DNA of 64,000 bases from contig OZ024860.1 in NCBI GenBank assembly GCA_964017155.1, positions 47,770,252-47,834,251 of the forward strand, written 5' to 3'. The notes under the pieces were generated by a model that saw only the letters and a program-made list of their open reading frames with translations, was not told the DNA's origin and ran no database searches. Both the position numbers and the translations under genes were made by a program. The stretch is from Oasisia sp. SBJ-2009 (lineage: Eukaryota; Annelida; Polychaeta; Sabellida; Siboglinidae). Every line of letters begins with the position of its first letter. Position 1 is the first letter of the stretch. This document shows positions 61,021 through 64,000 of this stretch, piece by piece.

Positions 61021-61296
61021 CAGCAAACCTGAGCCGTATCGGCGGTGGCGGCAACGCCGACTCTGACGCTAATTCACTACTGCGGGAGCGAGAAATGACG
61101 ACAAATGTGGCCTTCAACAAGTACGCGGACCTCTGGCCATCATCAAACTATCTATATCGATCATCGCTCGCTATTGACGGAAAACTTGATGGTGCATGCA
61201 CACGGGTATACCAAGACCTCAAACACCGCAATACCTGGTGGAACGTGTACCTAAAAGACGTTTACGAGATTTGGGCAGTTGTTATATATAGATGCA
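61021..61296 (+). CDS. Exon 18: Gly/Ser linker and FTP domain 3, N-terminal half
   Basis: Phase 1 in and out; acceptor AACTGTTTTAG, donor TGCA|GTAAGT. A linker (ANLSRIGGGGNADSDANSLL) precedes TTNVAFNKYADLWPSS, SLAIDGKLDGACTRV and NTWWNVYLKDVYEIWAVVIY. It diverges from the family: the usual VDL reads VYL and the AVDG reads AIDG. Confidence 0.8.
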
Positions 61297-61803
61297 GTAA
61301 GTGGAAATACGAATAGGTCATGCAACATATATGTATCATATATCAACAAATAGTAATTTCAATCACACTTCTGTTGAAACATGTTTAGAAAGAACATAAC
61401 TGTGCAGTTTGTCATGGTGATTGTTATAAAAGCCTTTTTTGGTTATTGATTTATATAATGCTATACTATATTTTAATGTAGTTTTATTTAGTAATGCTTA
61501 ACAATGTTGTTATGGTTCTCTTAAAATACTGTATGTGTTTGACTGATTTCGGAGAGATAGCCATCTAGTGTCCTCATTCTACTATACGTTATGTAGTTTC
61601 TTAACATATTAAGGACTGGGTGACCGCTAGAAACACGTTTCAAACGTAAAATGTTGTTATATGTTATATATATATCTAATAATATATTATATATATATAT
61701 ATATATATATCTAACATATAACAACATTTTAATAATATATATATCTAACGTATTATTATATTATATATATATCATATATAACATGTTATTATATATATCA
61801 CAC

Positions 61804-61837
<34 letters not shown>

Positions 61838-62112
61838 GTGTTTTTAGCAGTCACCCGGTCCTTAATATATTAAGAAAGTACATAACGTATAGTAGAATGG
61901 GGACACTAGATGGCTATCTATCCGAAATCAGGCAAACACATAGAGTATTTTAAGAGAACCATTGCTCCGACAATTATATTACGGTTTTTTAGGAGCTTGG
62001 GACCCAGTGTACAAACTCACGTTTTTGGCACACAACATAAACACACACTTCTTATGCCAGCTATACCCCCCTCGTGGCATCGGGACTCTATTGTTGCGTG
62101 TTTGTTAAATAG
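61297..62112. repeat. Intron 18, dominated by a long hairpin around an AT-rich core
   Basis: Positions 61512-61637 and 61837-61961 are inverted copies of about 125 bp (GATAGCCATCTAGTGTCC, CTACTATACGTTATGTA in both arms) at roughly 90 percent identity. The loop is a 200-bp TA and ATATCTAA-type low-complexity stretch. The right arm ends 151 bp before exon 19. Confidence 0.85.
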
Positions 62113-62322
62113 CATTTCCTCTTCACCGTATTGCGGTCGAGGTCCGGATGAATAATTCACCTTACCCGTTGCAATGTCAACGCGTCGAAGACGAGTTTGA
62201 AGATAATCAGGCACGACGAATATCTTGCCCGCCAGGTGTCACTGGCAGTATCGTTCGGGTGGTTCATAGCGATCCAGGGCGAGTGCTCGAACTCAGAGAA
62301 GTTCTCGTCTTCGGAAGCTATG
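62113..62322 (+). CDS. Exon 19: FTP domain 3, C-terminal half
   Basis: Phase 1 in and out; acceptor GTTAAATAG|CA, donor TATG|GTAAGA. LHRIAVEVRMNNS, LQCQRVEDE, RRISCPPGVTGSIVRVV and LELREVLVFG fit the second half of FTP. Here LREV replaces LCEV, so one disulfide Cys is lost. The acceptor is inferred from phase and from the RIAVEV strand; an alternative strong acceptor at 61993 leads to a stop. Confidence 0.75.
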
Positions 62323-63304
62323 GTAAGATGACGTTTATTTGTGTAGATGTTGATACTTAACTTGTATTAGTATTATGTGAAATGAATGTGCAACTTCATT
62401 TACGTAAATATCATGCTATTAGTAAGTAATATGCCAAGCATAATGTATGTTCACTACGAACCCGTGTGACAAAGTCCATTTATACTTGGTCATTGGATAA
62501 GTTGTGTCAATGAGATATGGAATGAGTAAGACAGAGTCACAACAAACAATTATGAACACATATTTCTGTGATACTCTAAGGGCATACTTTGTCAAATAAA
62601 TCAAGAATTTACATGACTGTCTTCACTTTTGTTGAAATGGTGTGTGTTGATTTATGATCTCGAATCAATGTTTAGGTCAATCTGACCTTCAGGTCCAGAG
62701 ATAGAGGTCATCAAACTTTAACCCGACCTTAATACCTGACGTCCGTCTAGGTGTCACAACTCCACTTCTAGGTGATCTACATATGTGATGTTGGCGTCAG
62801 CTTAAAGCTAAAATAATGTCTACCTCTTTAGACAATAATTATCTACCAGTTTGTGTACAACATTTTTTTTTACTGCATTGACCAGATCTAGCAGAACGCA
62901 TGTAACCTCCGATTTCGCCGATTTCTTGTATGTTAAAGCATACATATATATGCAACAATAATTATAAATAATATTCAAAGAACAAAAGTCAAATTGAGCG
63001 ATTTCCGATGTATGTGACTTAGACATAGCGACAACCAACTAAATTCAATACAAAATACACAACCATCATCACCACTACCATCATTATCATATAATCATCA
63101 TCACCATCAACAATTGTGCAACTATTGTCTGTGTTCTGTTTTATAATTGGCTAATACCAGCTAGGTATCGCGCCTATGACATTGGAAGCTCAGGATTAAT
63201 ATACACAGTGTATATGACATGTGAAAACTAAAATCGCTGGGTCCATTTATTAGTTCTAACTGATGACTTTCGGATATAACGGATGTATTCACAATATGTT
63301 GCAG
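62323..63304. other. Intron 19, no gene seen
   Basis: AT-rich, with a CATCATCACCA-type simple stretch at about 63063-63112. No other feature is recognised. Confidence 0.5.
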
Positions 63305-63535
63305 TGAAGCCACTGGCAGACATGACAGCTAATCTGGCTCGTGGGAAACGAACGTTGCAATCATCCACGTATAAAAAGGCTTATTCTTCGAAGGCCGTAG
63401 ACGGCAATAGAATCACGGACCCTCGACCTCGAGAGAAGAGGTGCTCTTTCACCTCACCGGCCCTTGCAGGGTCTTGGTGGCAGGTTGACCTAGAATACAT
63501 CTACGAGATCATACAAGTGGTCATCAGTAGCGGAG
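63305..63535 (+). CDS. Exon 20: FTP domain 4, N-terminal half
   Basis: Phase 1 in and out; acceptor TATGTTGCAG, donor GGAG|GTCAGT. ANLARGKRTLQSSTYKKA, SSKAVDGNRITD, KRCSFTSPALAGSWWQVDLE and YIYEIIQVVIS are strong FTP motifs, the closest to consensus in this gene after domain 1. Confidence 0.88.
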
Positions 63536-63851
63536 GTCAGTTGAGTAATATGAACATGGGAATATTATTATCATACAAACATGAAAGATTGTTTATTTGG
63601 TTTAATTGTTTATTTTAACACCGATTACTCCTGATATGATCCGCGTATTATCGTAACTGTAGTGTATATGTTACGGAAACCGTGAATATCCATATCGTTT
63701 ATTAATAATGTAATGTTTAAAAATCTTGAATAAATCGCTAGATGTTCCATTTTTCTTCATAACACATTCAAATGCCACTCTGTACTACTAGGTTTTCCGC
63801 ATCTAATACTTGAAATGTATTTGTATGTGTACAATGGCTGTTTTCTGATAG

Positions 63852-64000
63852 GGGTCTCGCTTCATAACGGTGTGATTGAAACACTTCGTGAAAAAGCTAC
63901 TAATGTTACAATGTGTAACTCAATCGACCCGCCCCTCAAATGGAACGAGACGAGAGAAATCCCCTGTAAGCGAGAAGTCGTCGGCCGCTTTGTGAGGATC
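63852..64000 (+). CDS. Exon 21: FTP domain 4, C-terminal half (cut by window end)
   Basis: Phase 1 in; acceptor GTTTTCTGATAG. IETLREKATNVTMCNS, REIPCKREVVGRFVRI fits the second half of FTP up to the GRFVRI strand. The L.LCEVEV end lies beyond 64000. The gene therefore continues outside the window in this model. Confidence 0.85.

Larger units (their letters stand above)
22463..64000 (+). other. Gene locus: Mesh/SUSD2-like adhesion protein with fucolectin domains (21 exons, 3' end outside the window)
   Basis: I assembled this gene from exon-sized open segments bounded by AG and GT sites whose phases agree at every junction. The encoded protein begins with a signal peptide, then NIDO, IPT/TIG, AMOP and a reduced VWD, the core of Mesh and SUSD2 proteins. 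At least four full or partial fucolectin (FTP) domains follow. Mesh (insects) organises septate junctions and SUSD2 is a vertebrate type I membrane protein. By homology this should act extracellularly or at the cell surface, and the lectin modules suggest binding to fucosylated glycans. That last point is inference. Sushi domains, usual in the family, are absent. The protein may end at 58921 with a membrane anchor, or continue into further FTP exons past the window end. Confidence 0.8.

Noticed and set aside
61993..62100. Strong-looking acceptor (ACGGTTTTTTAG) before exon 19
   Set aside because: In the required phase it runs into a stop before the conserved FTP motifs. The acceptor at 62111-62112 gives the correct frame and the RIAVEV strand.

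Overview
This is an AT-rich, intron-rich, repeat-laden piece of animal nuclear genome. One large multi-exon gene lies on the + strand. Around and inside it are LINEs (L2/CR1-like, CR1 with an SGNH esterase, a PHD-finger LINE), a Penelope-like element, tRNA-derived SINEs, hAT and foldback DNA elements and many microsatellites. Repeated fucolectin (FTP, F5/8C-like) domains together with a Mesh/SUSD2-like core suggest a marine invertebrate, most likely a lophotrochozoan such as a mollusc, annelid or brachiopod. That placement is inference. No bacterial genes, rRNA genes, CRISPR arrays or convincing tRNA genes were seen.

Layout. 1-22.4 kb is intergenic repeat territory. A long segment (copy A1, about 60-2600 plus 6025-6180) recurs as copy A2 (10480-11858 plus 17375-18252). 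A2 is split by nested retrotransposons at 11.86-17.37 kb, and the split lies inside an older SINE. A nearly complete CR1-type LINE occupies 18588-21945 on the minus strand.

22463 to beyond 64000 is one gene model. I built it from 21 exons whose splice phases agree from end to end: signal peptide, a Cys-containing N-terminal stretch, NIDO domain (exons 2-5), IPT/TIG (6), linker (7-9), AMOP (10-11), an atypical VWD (12-14), then FTP lectin domains (15-21), with the fourth running off the window. About 1,370-1,420 residues are encoded here. The NIDO-TIG-AMOP-VWD core matches the Mesh/SUSD2 family of cell-surface adhesion proteins, with fucolectin domains where Sushi domains normally sit. Reading past the exon 16 donor gives a hydrophobic segment, a short tail and a stop at 58921. 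A membrane-anchored form ending there is therefore a serious alternative to the longer multi-lectin form.

The introns, especially the 17.7-kb intron 2, hold a 2.6-kb foldback transposon family with 4-bp target duplications, a 2,921-bp near-identical tandem duplication, a hAT element with a perfect 8-bp target duplication, hairpins built around microsatellites, and a decayed Penelope element. One foldback end lies 19 bp from the NIDO exon 3 acceptor, so transposon DNA probably supplies part of that splice site.
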